A stretch of 50,483 nucleotides of DNA from Candidatus Eisenbacteria bacterium (GTDB lineage: Bacteria > Eisenbacteria > RBG-16-71-46 > SZUA-252): contig VBOW01000026.1 of NCBI GenBank assembly GCA_005893275.1, positions 1-50,483 on the forward strand. The letters run 5' to 3'. Made by a program: the position numbers and the translations under genes. Every line of letters begins with the position of its first letter. Within the stretch, counting starts at the first letter, position 1. Positions 8,022 to 16,346 of this stretch are shown piece after piece. Under the pieces are notes generated by a model. That model searched no databases. It saw only the letters and a list, made by a program, of their open reading frames with translations, and had not been told where the DNA came from.

Positions 8022-9125
8022 CTAGCGCAAGCCTGCGGCCTGCTCGGGCTCGGGGATCATGGAAACCGCCGCTCGGACCCGGAACTCGGCGATCACTTCC
8101 CGGAGCGTCTGGTCCAGCGGGATGCGAGGTTCCCATCCGAGGAGCCGGCGGATCTTCTGAATGTTGGGGATCCGACGGCGCATGTCCTCGAAGTCGGAGT
8201 CATAGGCTTTTTCGTACGGAACGAATTCGATCTCCGACTCGCTCCCCGCGAGGCCGATGATGCGCCTCGCAAGCTCGAGGATCGTGGTCTCCTGGTCGCT
8301 GCCCACGTTGAAGATCCCCCCCTCCGCGCGCGGGCACAGCGCGAGGTCGACGAGCGCGCGCACCACGTCAAAGACGTTGCAGAAGCAGCGCGACTGCCGT
8401 CCGTCCTCGTACACCGTAAGAGGCCGTCCTTCCACCGCCTGCTTCACGAGACGCGGGATCACCATCCCGTACGCTCCCGTCTGACGCAGGCCGACCGTGT
8501 TGAACAGCCGCGTGATCACCACCGGAACGCGATACTCCTTGTGGTACGCGAGCGCGAGGAATTCATCGAGCGCCTTGGACTCGGCGTAGGCCCAGCGGCT
8601 GCGCGTCGTGGGTCCCAGCACGCGGTCATCGTCCTCTTCATAGGGAAGGTGGTCGCTCTTCCCATACACCTCGGACGTTGAGGCGATCAGAGTCTTCTTG
8701 TGGTGGCGGCGTGCCAGGCGCAGCACCGCCTCGGTTCCGAGAACGTTGGTCTCTATGGTCTGGACCGGATTCCTGATGATGAGATCGACGCCCACCGCCG
8801 CCGCGAGGTGGTAGATCATGTCGCAGTCATCGACGAGTCGGTCCATCACGCTCACGTTCGTGACCGTCCCGTGGACGAATCGAAACTCGGGACGCTCGAC
8901 CAGATGGGCGATGTTCTCGAAACGTCCCGTGGAGAGATCGTCCACGGCGGTGACCGCCGCGCCGTGGGCGAGGAGATGTTCCGCGAGATGGCTCCCGATG
9001 AATCCGGCGCCTCCCGTGATCAGGATCCGCATGGACCGCGAGAAACGCGCCGTGGATTCGTTTCCGTTTCCGTTTCCGTTTCCGTTTCCGTTCCCGCTGC
9101 CATTCCCGTTCCCATTCGGGTGCAT
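8022..9125 (-). CDS. NAD-dependent nucleotide-sugar epimerase/dehydratase with Asn-Gly repeat N-terminus
   Basis: Extended short-chain dehydrogenase acting on a nucleotide sugar. It has MRILITGGAGFIGSH (NAD-binding GxxGxxG), STSEVYG and YAESK (catalytic Tyr and Lys), and a C-terminal AYDSDFEDMRRRIPN block seen in UDP-glucose 4-epimerase and UDP-glucuronate decarboxylase relatives. With a UDP-glucose dehydrogenase nearby, UDP-xylose synthesis is plausible but unproven. The ATG at 9125 has GAGAGG six bases upstream, while the ATG at 9032 next to the Rossmann fold has none. The protein therefore probably carries an N-terminal tail of about 20 residues of repeated Asn-Gly, which is unusual for the family. 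Length 367, or 336 without the tail. Confidence 0.85.
   Translation of the reverse strand: MHPNGNGNGSGNGNGNGNGNGNESTARFSRSMRILITGGAGFIGSHLAEHLLAHGAAVTAVDDLSTGRFENIAHLVERPEFRFVHGTVTNVSVMDRLVDDCDMIYHLAAAVGVDLIIRNPVQTIETNVLGTEAVLRLARRHHKKTLIASTSEVYGKSDHLPYEEDDDRVLGPTTRSRWAYAESKALDEFLALAYHKEYRVPVVITRLFNTVGLRQTGAYGMVIPRLVKQAVEGRPLTVYEDGRQSRCFCNVFDVVRALVDLALCPRAEGGIFNVGSDQETTILELARRIIGLAGSESEIEFVPYEKAYDSDFEDMRRRIPNIQKIRRLLGWEPRIPLDQTLREVIAEFRVRAAVSMIPEPEQAAGLR
9059..9118. repeat. Hexanucleotide tandem repeat (CGTTTC) encoding Asn-Gly
   Basis: Five exact CGTTTC units at 9059-9088 are followed by five degenerate units up to 9118. Read on the minus strand they encode alternating Gly and Asn with one Ser replacement near the start of the epimerase. 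Six-base units keep the frame, so gain or loss of units only changes tail length. Confidence 0.9.
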
Positions 9126-9362
9126 CGGTCCCTCTCGTTTCACATAGGGTCGGTGTAGGCCCCGACGTGAGGCCCTAGAGCTCCGGGGAAACGCCGCCGG
9201 TGGAAGCGATCGCACGGGCACGGCACGAACCGACAGGCAGCCGAGAGGTGCAAAAGGGGGATTGTCACCGTGCTCGATGGCGCCATGATGCCATACGGGG
9301 TGCTTCTTGCCAACGCCCTTCCGGGACCTCCTTCCGGAGTCCCAAGTCCATGGATCGTGACG
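9126..9362. other. Non-coding gap inside the polysaccharide run
   Basis: These 237 bases separate the second flippase from the epimerase and form the largest gap in the minus-strand run from pyrR to the left glycosyltransferase. An imperfect hairpin lies at 9323-9343 (arms GGGACCTCC and GGAGTCCC with one bulged base) but has no T-run. A promoter for the epimerase-wza-wzz-wzx group could lie here; I see no convincing -35/-10 pair. Confidence 0.4.
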
Positions 9363-10865
9363 TCAGGAATTGCCCGCCTCACGCGCCGGGCGCGACAGAA
9401 GCCCCCCGGCCCTCCGCCACGCCGTCCGCCACTCGTGGGGGCGAACCACGAGCCCCGCCCAGGACGCAAGCGCCGCCAGGGCGAGCGCCACGCCTGGGAT
9501 GCCCCGCGGGGTCCAGATCGACAGGCCGAGGAGAAGCGCGAGCGAGGCGAAAAGGAGCCGACGATTATCGGGTCCGAATCGAAATCGGAGGGTCTTTCGC
9601 GCGAGCGCGTAATTGAGCACCGCATGGCTGACGTGCCCTGCCACGTAGGCGATCACGGCGCTCTTGAGGCCCACGCGATCCACGAGCAGGGTGAACGTGA
9701 CGAGCATCACCGCACCATAGACCACGTCGAAGAGAACCCAGGGTCTCAGCCGGTTCTTGGGCACGAGCCAGATGGCGCAGAACCAGGCCACGGTGCGGAA
9801 GTAATCGCCCAGGAACTGAACGGGGAGCAGATCGAGCGCGGGGAGGAATTTCTTGGAATAGAACAGGGGAATCCAGATCGGGGCTCCCGCGAGCATGGCG
9901 CCGGTCACGGCCGTCATGAGCAGGACCCCAAGCCGGAGCGCTTCGCGCATGGTCGCGCTCGTCTCCTCGTCGCTCCGCTGCGCGGCGATCTGCGGCCAGA
10001 CGATCGCGGTGATCGAGTTCAGGATGAGCGGCATGTAGAGGCCCGAGATGCCGATGCACACCTGGTAGATCCCGTTCGGACCCAGGCCCAGCTTCGACAC
10101 GAGAACCGAGCGCAGGATGAGGACCGTCAGGGTCGCGGCGAGCCCGACCAGGAGCGCGCTGGATCCGTAGCGGAGGAGCGGGCGTACGAGCGGGCGATCG
10201 ATGAGCGCGCGGCGCGGCGCGGGAACCGCGCCGGCGGCCGCCTCCTCGCCGCCCGGCACCCCCGCATGCCGCGCGACCATCCTCCCGCTCGCCCATGCGT
10301 AGACGCCCGCCACGACGACGAGCTGCGCCACGGCGCCGCGCAACCCGAAGAACCATGCCAGGGGGATGATCGTCGCGATCCCCGCCGCGGCGACGACCGC
10401 GTTCAGCGCCGCCATCGGCTTCACCGCCTGGTGCCCCTGCAGGATTGAGACCCGCAGGGAGGCGATCGCGGACAAGGGGACCGTCGCCGCGCCGGCGAGC
10501 ACGACCCACGTCCATGCGCGGTCGTGGTAGAGCGCGTCCGCGAGCCAGGGGGAAGCAAGCGCCGCGAGCAGCGCGAGCGTCAATCCGGTGAGCCCGGAGA
10601 GGGTCAACGCGGTGGTGCGGACGCGCCGCACGAGGAACGCGTCCCCGCGTCCGCGCGCCTCCGCGATCATCGCCGTGATGCCGTTTCCCATGCCGAGCGT
10701 CGCGAGCGGGACCAAGACCGCGGTCAAGGTGGAGAGCTGCGCCAGGAGGCCCGTTCCCTGCGGGCCCAGGAGCGCGGCCAGGACCTTGGCGCGGAGGATG
10801 GCGGCCACGACCGTGGCGACCGAGCCGAGGCCCAGGAGGGCGGTCGAGCGGATCAGTCGGCGCAC
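9363..10865 (-). CDS. Second polysaccharide flippase, MOP superfamily (Wzx-like)
   Basis: A 500-residue multi-spanning membrane protein. The N-terminus (STALLGLGSVATVVAAILRAKVLAALLGPQGTGLLAQLS) is the first helix and loop signature of O-antigen transporters of the RfbX/Wzx and WzxE type. About twelve to fourteen hydrophobic segments follow, with a short basic interdomain loop around 215-235. The GTG start at 10865 lies 18 bases after rfbB, so it is probably cotranscribed with the dTDP-sugar genes. It differs clearly in sequence from the flippase at 3631-5169, so it is not a recent duplicate. Two flippases suggest two exported glycans or a merged locus. Confidence 0.85.
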   Translation of the reverse strand: MRRLIRSTALLGLGSVATVVAAILRAKVLAALLGPQGTGLLAQLSTLTAVLVPLATLGMGNGITAMIAEARGRGDAFLVRRVRTTALTLSGLTGLTLALLAALASPWLADALYHDRAWTWVVLAGAATVPLSAIASLRVSILQGHQAVKPMAALNAVVAAAGIATIIPLAWFFGLRGAVAQLVVVAGVYAWASGRMVARHAGVPGGEEAAAGAVPAPRRALIDRPLVRPLLRYGSSALLVGLAATLTVLILRSVLVSKLGLGPNGIYQVCIGISGLYMPLILNSITAIVWPQIAAQRSDEETSATMREALRLGVLLMTAVTGAMLAGAPIWIPLFYSKKFLPALDLLPVQFLGDYFRTVAWFCAIWLVPKNRLRPWVLFDVVYGAVMLVTFTLLVDRVGLKSAVIAYVAGHVSHAVLNYALARKTLRFRFGPDNRRLLFASLALLLGLSIWTPRGIPGVALALAALASWAGLVVRPHEWRTAWRRAGGLLSRPAREAGNS

Positions 10866-10883
10866 GGAGCCCTGGAACCCGGC

Positions 10884-11915
10884 CTAGCGGGCGCCGTACA
10901 TGCGTTCGTAGTAGTGCCGGTATTCTCCGGAGCGAACCGATTCCCACCAGGAGCGATGCTCGACGTACCAATCGATGGTCGCGGCGATTCCGCGCTCGAA
11001 CGCGACGGAGGGCTGAAATCCCGTCCGCTTCCTAAGCTTGCTCATGTCGAGCGCGTAGCGGCGGTCGTGCCCCGGCCGGTCGGTGACGTGCTGGATGAGG
11101 CTCTTGGGCTTCTTGAGCCGCTCCAAGATGAGCGCGGTGATCTCGAGGACCGTTTTCTCGTTCCCGGCCCCGATGTTGAAGGTCTCGCCCTCCACGTCCT
11201 TCGCGGCGAGAATCGAGAGCATCGCGGCGCAATGGTCGTCGACGTGAATCCAGTCGCGGGTGTTCTTGCCGCTTCCGTAAACCGGCATCGGCATCCCCTG
11301 CAACGCGTTCGTGACGAAAAGCGGGATGAGCTTCTCGGGATGCTGGAAGGGGCCGTAGTTGTTGCTGCACCGCGTCACGATCGTGGGAACGCCGTACGTT
11401 GCGAAGTAGGAGTACGCGAGCCGCTCTCCGCCGATCTTCGAGGCTGCGTACGGATTGCGCGCCAGGAGCGGCGACTCTTCCTTCGCGGCCTCGCCCAGAA
11501 TTTCGCCGTACACTTCGTCGGTCGACACCTGCAAGAACCGGCGAACCCCGATCCGGCGCGCCTCCTCGAGAAGCACGTACACCCCGAAGGTATCGGTGAG
11601 CACGAACTCGTGCGCCCTCTCGATCGACCGGTCGACGTGCGTCTCGGCGGCGAAATTGACGACGATGTCGCAACCTTCCATCGCGCCGGCCACCGCTCTC
11701 GTTTCGCAGATGTCCCCTTTGATGAAGCGGTAGCCCGGGTCGCCCGACAAGGATTCCAGGTTCGCGAGGTTTCCCGCGTAGGTCAGCTTGTCCAGGACGG
11801 TGACGCGGGAATCCGGGAATCGCTTCCGGATCAGGCGGACGAAGTTCGATCCGATGAATCCGGCGCCCCCCGTGACGAGAAAGCGGGCCCGCGCGAGATC
11901 CGGCGCCTCAGCCAT
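10884..11915 (-). CDS. rfbB: dTDP-glucose 4,6-dehydratase
   Basis: Converts dTDP-glucose to dTDP-4-keto-6-deoxyglucose, the branch point for dTDP-rhamnose and related deoxysugars. Visible features are FLVTGGAGFIGSNFVR (NAD binding), LDKLTYAGNLANLE, FAAETHVDRSIE, the catalytic STDEVYGE (Thr-Asp-Glu), YAASK, SNNYGPFQHPEKLIPL, RDWIHVDDHC and the C-terminal DRPGHDRRYALD. All are diagnostic of RfbB/RmlB. Length 343 is normal. The ATG at 11915 lies within the end of rfbC (8-base overlap). Neither the thymidylyltransferase (RmlA) nor the reductase (RmlD) is in the window, so the rhamnose pathway must be completed elsewhere, or a different dTDP sugar is made. Confidence 0.96.
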   Translation of the reverse strand: MAEAPDLARARFLVTGGAGFIGSNFVRLIRKRFPDSRVTVLDKLTYAGNLANLESLSGDPGYRFIKGDICETRAVAGAMEGCDIVVNFAAETHVDRSIERAHEFVLTDTFGVYVLLEEARRIGVRRFLQVSTDEVYGEILGEAAKEESPLLARNPYAASKIGGERLAYSYFATYGVPTIVTRCSNNYGPFQHPEKLIPLFVTNALQGMPMPVYGSGKNTRDWIHVDDHCAAMLSILAAKDVEGETFNIGAGNEKTVLEITALILERLKKPKSLIQHVTDRPGHDRRYALDMSKLRKRTGFQPSVAFERGIAATIDWYVEHRSWWESVRSGEYRHYYERMYGAR

Positions 11916-12372
11916 CCTTGCGATCCCAGCTGTAGGGAATGTCGTTCTTGTGGGGATCGATGCGATACTCGTCGGGCTGGTCGTATCGATAGAGCTCGGT
12001 CGGGACGTTCACGAGCATCGCGGGCTCGGTGCCGATTCCCTTCATGCCGTGCACCACGCCGGGCGGGATCGTGACGAGGATCGGGTTCTTCTCCCCCATG
12101 AAGAACTCGTTGATGAGCCCCCGGGTCGGGGAGCCGTCTCGCTGGTCGTAGAGCACCACCTTCATCATACCCTTCACGATCACGAAGTGGTCGGTCTGGA
12201 TCTTGTGGAAGTGCCACCCCTTGACGACGCCCGGGTAGGCGACCGAAACATACGACTGGCCGAAGCGCTGGAAAAAGGAGTCGTCCGAGCGCAGCATTTC
12301 CATCAAGTACCCCCGCTCGTCCGCGATGATCTTCAAGGGTTTCACATGAACGCCGTGGATCAGCTGCATCAT
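11908..12372 (-). CDS. rfbC: dTDP-4-dehydrorhamnose 3,5-epimerase family protein
   Basis: A 154-residue cupin of the RmlC family, expected to epimerise the 4-keto-6-deoxyglucose made by the neighbouring RfbB. The core GVVKGWHFHKIQTDHFVIV corresponds to the RmlC block that contains the catalytic His. Further matches are the middle strand MKVVLYDQRDGSPTRG and IPPGVVHGMKGIG. It is shorter than classical RmlC (about 180) and reads WHFH where many enzymes read LHYQ or LHFQ, so it may be a short subfamily, possibly a mono-epimerase. Start is ATG at 12372 (or 12369); it overlaps the ugd stop as ATGA. Confidence 0.82.
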   Translation of the reverse strand: MMQLIHGVHVKPLKIIADERGYLMEMLRSDDSFFQRFGQSYVSVAYPGVVKGWHFHKIQTDHFVIVKGMMKVVLYDQRDGSPTRGLINEFFMGEKNPILVTIPPGVVHGMKGIGTEPAMLVNVPTELYRYDQPDEYRIDPHKNDIPYSWDRKDG

Positions 12373-13670
12373 GCCCTCCCCACGCAGCTGTACGTGAACC
12401 CGAGGCGCCTCACCATCGCGGGATCATAGATGTCTCTCAGATCCACGATCACCCGCCGGCGCATGACACGGCGAATCTTGAGCAGGTCCAGCTTCCGGAA
12501 TTGGTTCCATTCGGTCACCAGAACCAGGACGTCCGCTCCCTTCGCGGCGTCATACGCGTTCGCGCCGAACGTGACCCCGGCTGGGACTCCGGCGCTTCCG
12601 CGCCGAACGGCGGGGTCGTAGGCCCGGACACGCACCCCCTTTTTCAGAAGGGCCCGGATCAGGTCCAGAGCGGGCGCTTCGCGAAGGTCGTCGGTATCCG
12701 GCTTATAGCTCAGGCCGAGGATCGCGGCCGTGCGCGTCCCGCGCCCCTTGAGGGCGGCGAACACCTTCTTGGCCGCGACCACGCGCTGCGCCTGATTCGT
12801 GTCGATGACCGCGCTCACGATTCGGAGCGGCACCCCTGCCCGTTTCGCGAAGGAGCGAAGCGCCACCGTGTCCTTGGGGAGGCAGGAGCCCCCGAATCCC
12901 GGGCCGGGGTGCAGGAACTTCGGCCCGATGCGCCGATCGAGTCCCATTCCTTTCGCCACGTCGCGGATATCCGCCCCGACCGCCTCGGCCAAGTTGGCCA
13001 TTTCGTTCACGAAGGAGATCTTCGTGGCGAGAAACGCGTTCGCAGCGTACTTCAACAGCTCCGCCGTGCGCACATCCGTGAGCAAGGTCGGCGTCTCGAG
13101 AAGATAGAGCGGCGCGTAGATACCCCGAAGAATTTTCTGTGCGCGCTCGGTGTTCGCGCCGATCACGATCCGGTCCGGCCGCATGAAATTCTCGACCGCC
13201 GTTCCCTCGCGCAGAAACTCGGGATTCGAAGCAACGTCAAAGGGCACGCGGCGTTTGGCGTAGCGCTTCAAGATCGCATGGACCCGGTCCCCCGTTCCCA
13301 CGGGCACCGTGCTCTTCTGGACGACGAGCCGGTACCCGGGCATCGCCTGCGCCACCTTCTTCGCGACGGCGAAGACCGCGCTCAAATCGGCGGTTCCGTC
13401 GCGGCGCGGCGGGGTGCCCACGCAAATGAAAACCACTTCCCCCCAGCGTGTCGCCTGCTCGAGCGACGTGCTGAACCTGAGCCTCCGCTCGCGGACGTTT
13501 CGGGCGACCAAATCCTTGAGACCGGGCTCGTAGAACGGGATTTCGCCGCGCTCCAGGAGGTCGATCTTGCTTCGATCGACGTCCACGCAGAGCACCTCGT
13601 TGCCGAAATCGGCGAGCCCGGCGCCGCTGACGAGCCCCACGTAACCGGTCCCCACCATGACGATCTGCAA
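12369..13670 (-). CDS. ugd: UDP-glucose 6-dehydrogenase
   Basis: Oxidises UDP-glucose to UDP-glucuronate with two NAD+, supplying an acidic sugar for polysaccharide. The N-terminal Rossmann domain begins MQIVMVGTGYVGLVSGAGLA. The central helix holds LLKYAANAFLATKISFVNEM with the conserved Lys207 and Asn211. The catalytic Cys263 sits in GPGFGGSCLPKDT with Asp267. The C-terminal UDP-binding domain has ILGLSYKPDTDDLREAP. Length 433 is typical of TuaD/Ugd. The start is TTG at 13670 with a G-rich ribosome-binding stretch (AAAGGGGG) about five bases upstream; the stop overlaps rfbC as ATGA. Confidence 0.96.
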   Translation of the reverse strand: MQIVMVGTGYVGLVSGAGLADFGNEVLCVDVDRSKIDLLERGEIPFYEPGLKDLVARNVRERRLRFSTSLEQATRWGEVVFICVGTPPRRDGTADLSAVFAVAKKVAQAMPGYRLVVQKSTVPVGTGDRVHAILKRYAKRRVPFDVASNPEFLREGTAVENFMRPDRIVIGANTERAQKILRGIYAPLYLLETPTLLTDVRTAELLKYAANAFLATKISFVNEMANLAEAVGADIRDVAKGMGLDRRIGPKFLHPGPGFGGSCLPKDTVALRSFAKRAGVPLRIVSAVIDTNQAQRVVAAKKVFAALKGRGTRTAAILGLSYKPDTDDLREAPALDLIRALLKKGVRVRAYDPAVRRGSAGVPAGVTFGANAYDAAKGADVLVLVTEWNQFRKLDLLKIRRVMRRRVIVDLRDIYDPAMVRRLGFTYSCVGRA

Positions 13671-13682
13671 TGTTTCCCCCTT

Positions 13683-14657
13683 TCAGCGGCCGATTTCTCG
13701 CCGCAGCCGTTCGCGTGCGTCGGTGTACAGATCTTGCAGCGTTCGCTCGATCGGAATGTCGGGAGACCACCGGGTCTTCGATCGAAGCTTCGTCGGATCC
13801 CCCACCAGGTAGTCGGCGTCCCGGGACCGCATCCGCTCCGGATCCTGGACGATCGTGGGCTTGAATCCCGCGGCACCGCACAGGATCTCGAGCAGGTCGC
13901 GAAGGACGTGCCCCCGTCCGGTGCAGACATTGTAGGTTTCGCCCGGCCCGCCGCGCTCGAGAAGGGCGTCGTACGCGCGCACCACGTCCCGCACGTCCCC
14001 GTAGTCCCGGACGCCCTCCAGATTTCCCACGCGCAGCTCCGCCGCGACGAGACCCGCGTCGATCCTCGCGAGCTGATCGGCAAAACCGGCGAGCGCGAAG
14101 CGCGGCTGTTGACCCGGTCCCGTGTGGCTGAAGGTGCGCGTCCTCACGATGTTCAAGCGATAGGTGCCCGCGTAGAGCTCCCCGAGCGAATCCTGCGCGG
14201 CCTTGCTGAAGGCGTAGGGGTTCATGGGCTTCATCGGGGCATCCTCCCGGATCTTCTGCCCCGGCGAGCCCGTCCCGTACACGTCCGCCGAACCCACGAG
14301 GAGCACCATGGCTTCCGGCGCTTCCGCCCGAACCGCCTCCAGGAGATGGAGCGTCCCTACCGCGTTCACGAGATAGGTGCCGGCGGGATCGCGGATGGAT
14401 TCGGCGCCGGAGGATTGCGCGGCGAGATGGACGATTCGGTCCGGCCGGCATTCCCTCACCCACCCCGCCACCTGGCCGAAATCCCTGACATCGAGGGGAC
14501 GATGGCTCTTGAGCTTCGCCCGCAGATCCCCGTCGGAATCGGAGTAGCCGAGCGCCACGTGATCCGCGCCGTAGAGCTCCTCCTTGGGACGTTTGGCGAG
14601 CTCGCGCGCGAGGTGGCGCCCCACAAAGCCCGCGACGCCGGTGATGAGCGTTCGCAA
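13683..14657 (-). CDS. GDP-sugar short-chain dehydrogenase (GMD/RMD-like)
   Basis: Extended SDR of about 324 residues related to GDP-mannose 4,6-dehydratase and GDP-4-keto-6-deoxymannose reductase (RMD). It has RTLITGVAGFVGRHLA, HLAAQSSGAESIRDP, GSADVYG, YAFSK and RTRTFSHTGPGQQPRFAL; the last block resembles the RMD-type NHTGPGQ. With the upstream neighbour it could convert GDP-mannose to GDP-D-rhamnose, or supply a 6-deoxyhexose. I chose the TTG at 14657, four bases after the upstream stop, because it starts directly at the Rossmann strand. A longer frame reading to 14801 overlaps the upstream gene and adds a low-complexity Ser/Arg-rich stretch with no homology. Confidence 0.82.
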   Translation of the reverse strand: MRTLITGVAGFVGRHLARELAKRPKEELYGADHVALGYSDSDGDLRAKLKSHRPLDVRDFGQVAGWVRECRPDRIVHLAAQSSGAESIRDPAGTYLVNAVGTLHLLEAVRAEAPEAMVLLVGSADVYGTGSPGQKIREDAPMKPMNPYAFSKAAQDSLGELYAGTYRLNIVRTRTFSHTGPGQQPRFALAGFADQLARIDAGLVAAELRVGNLEGVRDYGDVRDVVRAYDALLERGGPGETYNVCTGRGHVLRDLLEILCGAAGFKPTIVQDPERMRSRDADYLVGDPTKLRSKTRWSPDIPIERTLQDLYTDARERLRREIGR

Positions 14658-14661
14658 GGGG

Positions 14662-15615
14662 CTAGCGGGCCCTCCAGTACTCCAGGAGGTCCCGGAGCGT
14701 CTGCTCGAAGGGGATCTTCGGTTCCCAGCCGGTAACCTTCTTGAACTTGCCCGCGTCGCCGAGCAGAACGGGGACATCCGACGGACGCATGCGGGCGGCA
14801 TCCTGCTCGACCTTCACCTTGACCTTCGACATGCCCAGGAGAACGTCGAGCATCTCGCGGATCGTCCAGGCGCGCCCGGAGCAAATGTTGTAGACCTCCC
14901 CCGCCTGGCCTTTCTCGAGCGCGAGCCAGTACGCTCGCACGACGTCGCGCACGTCGGTGAAATCCCGGCGCGCGTCGAGATTGCCGACGCGAATCACGGG
15001 CGGACGCAGCCCCCTTTCGATATCCGCGATCTGCTTCGCGAAATCGGAGCACACAAAGACCGGGCCGCGCCGCGGACCCTCGTGGTTGAATCCGCGCGTC
15101 CGGATCACGGGAAGCTTGAAGCTCATGAAATATTGATACCCGAGCATGTCCTGACCCACCTTGCTCACCGCGTACGGCGAGAGCGGCCGGAGCGGATTCG
15201 TCTCGCGGATGGGCAGCTCGTTCTCATGCACCATGCCGTACTCCTCACTCGAGCACGCGAGCTGGATTCGCGGCAGGATGTGCAGCTTCTTCACGGCCTC
15301 GAAGATATGGAGCTGGCCGATGATGTTGGTGACGAGCGACTCGGTGGGGGCGGTCCAGGACGTCGGCACGAAGCTTTGGGCTGCGAGGTGGAAGATCCAG
15401 TCCGGCCTGGCCTCGTCCAGCACGTCGCGCACCGAGGATGCGTCGCGGAGATCGCACTCGAACATCCGCACCTTGCCCGCAAAATGCTCGATGTTCTCGG
15501 TTCGGCTTCTCCAGCGCTGGATCCCGACGATCTCAACGTCCTTTTTCTCCGCGAGCATGTAGTCGACGAGGTGGCTTCCGGCGAACCCCGTGATCCCCGT
15601 GACCAAAACCCTCAT
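14662..15615 (-). CDS. GDP-mannose 4,6-dehydratase-like NAD-dependent dehydratase
   Basis: A 317-residue extended SDR. It shows MRVLVTGITGFAGSHLVDYM, HLAAQSFVPTSWTAPTE, the catalytic SSEEYG, YAVSK, and the GMD-like substrate block RTRGFNHEGPRRGPVFV, plus DFTDVRDVVRAYW and a C-terminal GWEPKIPFEQTLRDLL. It is shorter than E. coli GMD (about 370) and could be either the dehydratase or the reductase of a GDP-6-deoxyhexose path; it and the next gene look like diverged paralogues. Its ATG overlaps the pyrF stop as ATGA, so translation is probably coupled directly to the pyrimidine operon. Confidence 0.82.
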   Translation of the reverse strand: MRVLVTGITGFAGSHLVDYMLAEKKDVEIVGIQRWRSRTENIEHFAGKVRMFECDLRDASSVRDVLDEARPDWIFHLAAQSFVPTSWTAPTESLVTNIIGQLHIFEAVKKLHILPRIQLACSSEEYGMVHENELPIRETNPLRPLSPYAVSKVGQDMLGYQYFMSFKLPVIRTRGFNHEGPRRGPVFVCSDFAKQIADIERGLRPPVIRVGNLDARRDFTDVRDVVRAYWLALEKGQAGEVYNICSGRAWTIREMLDVLLGMSKVKVKVEQDAARMRPSDVPVLLGDAGKFKKVTGWEPKIPFEQTLRDLLEYWRAR

Positions 15616-16346
15616 GATCCGGTCCTTTCTATGGAAAGATTCGATGCGATCGAGGCCTCATAGGCGGCCACCACGGCCCGCGGGTCCCGTGCCTCGAGGA
15701 TCGGCCGTCCCACCACGAGATAGTCCGCCCCGCGCGCCAGCGCCTCCTTGAGCGAGAGCGTCCGTTTCTGGTCCTGTACGGGGTCGCCGGGACCTCGGAT
15801 GCCGGGCGTGACGATCAGGAACGGCGGCGCGTGCTCGTGACGGAGCGCCTCGATCTCGAGCGGCGAGGCCACGACCCCCTCCACCCCCGCCTCACGGCAG
15901 GAGCGGGCGAGCCCGAGCACTTTCTCCTCGAGATTCGTCGTGGGGTTCCAGAGCGCCGGCAGCTCCGACCCGGTCAGGCTCGTGAGCATCGTGACGCCGA
16001 GAACGCGCGGCCGCGAGGACAGAGACCGGGCCGCATCCGCGGCGGCACGGAGCATCTCGGGGCCGCCGGCCGCGTGGACCGTCAGGAGCGAAACCGGAAG
16101 CCCCTCGAGGGCCCGGATCGCTTTCTCGACCGTGGCCGGGATGTCATGGAGCTTGAGGTCGAGAAAGATCCGCTTGCCGCGCTCGGCGAGCGCCGAGACG
16201 GCGGGCCTTCCCGCGGCGTAGAAGAGCTCCAGCCCCACCTTGTACCAGGCGGCGGCATCCCCGATCCGGTCCACGTGCAGGAGCGCGGATTTCAGATCGG
16301 GGCGGTCGAGCGCGACGATGAGCCGGTCGCGCAGGGCGCCGCTCAC
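15612..16346 (-). CDS. pyrF: Orotidine 5'-phosphate decarboxylase
   Basis: Last step of UMP synthesis: decarboxylates OMP. A 244-residue TIM barrel with LIVALDRPD, WYKVGLELFYAAG, the catalytic FLDLKLHDIP (Asp63, Lys65, Asp68), LLTVHAAGG, VLGVTMLTSL, TPGIRGPGD and the phosphate-binding GADYLVVGRPI. The GTG at 16346 is used, since it forms a GTGA overlap with pyrD and starts just before the first strand; the open frame further upstream is the shadow of pyrD. Its stop overlaps the GMD-like gene as ATGA, which ties pyrimidine and nucleotide-sugar genes together. Confidence 0.96.
   Translation of the reverse strand: MSGALRDRLIVALDRPDLKSALLHVDRIGDAAAWYKVGLELFYAAGRPAVSALAERGKRIFLDLKLHDIPATVEKAIRALEGLPVSLLTVHAAGGPEMLRAAADAARSLSSRPRVLGVTMLTSLTGSELPALWNPTTNLEEKVLGLARSCREAGVEGVVASPLEIEALRHEHAPPFLIVTPGIRGPGDPVQDQKRTLSLKEALARGADYLVVGRPILEARDPRAVVAAYEASIASNLSIERTGS

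Noticed and set aside
5624-8260. 878-codon plus-strand open frame opposite the wza/wzz genes
   Set aside because: Composition is a high-G+C antisense shadow; the minus strand holds well-recognised Wza and Wzz proteins.
9059-9118. CRISPR or large direct-repeat array
   Set aside because: Units are contiguous six-base repeats with no spacers, inside a coding frame.
9323-9343. Hairpin as terminator after the second flippase
   Set aside because: Bulged stem and no T-run on either strand.
9565-10971. 468-codon minus-strand frame over the second flippase
   Set aside because: Shifted frame of the flippase; Arg-rich and without membrane segments.
12501-14735. 744-codon plus-strand open frame
   Set aside because: Lies antisense to ugd and the RMD-like gene, both with full catalytic motifs; no similarity of its own.
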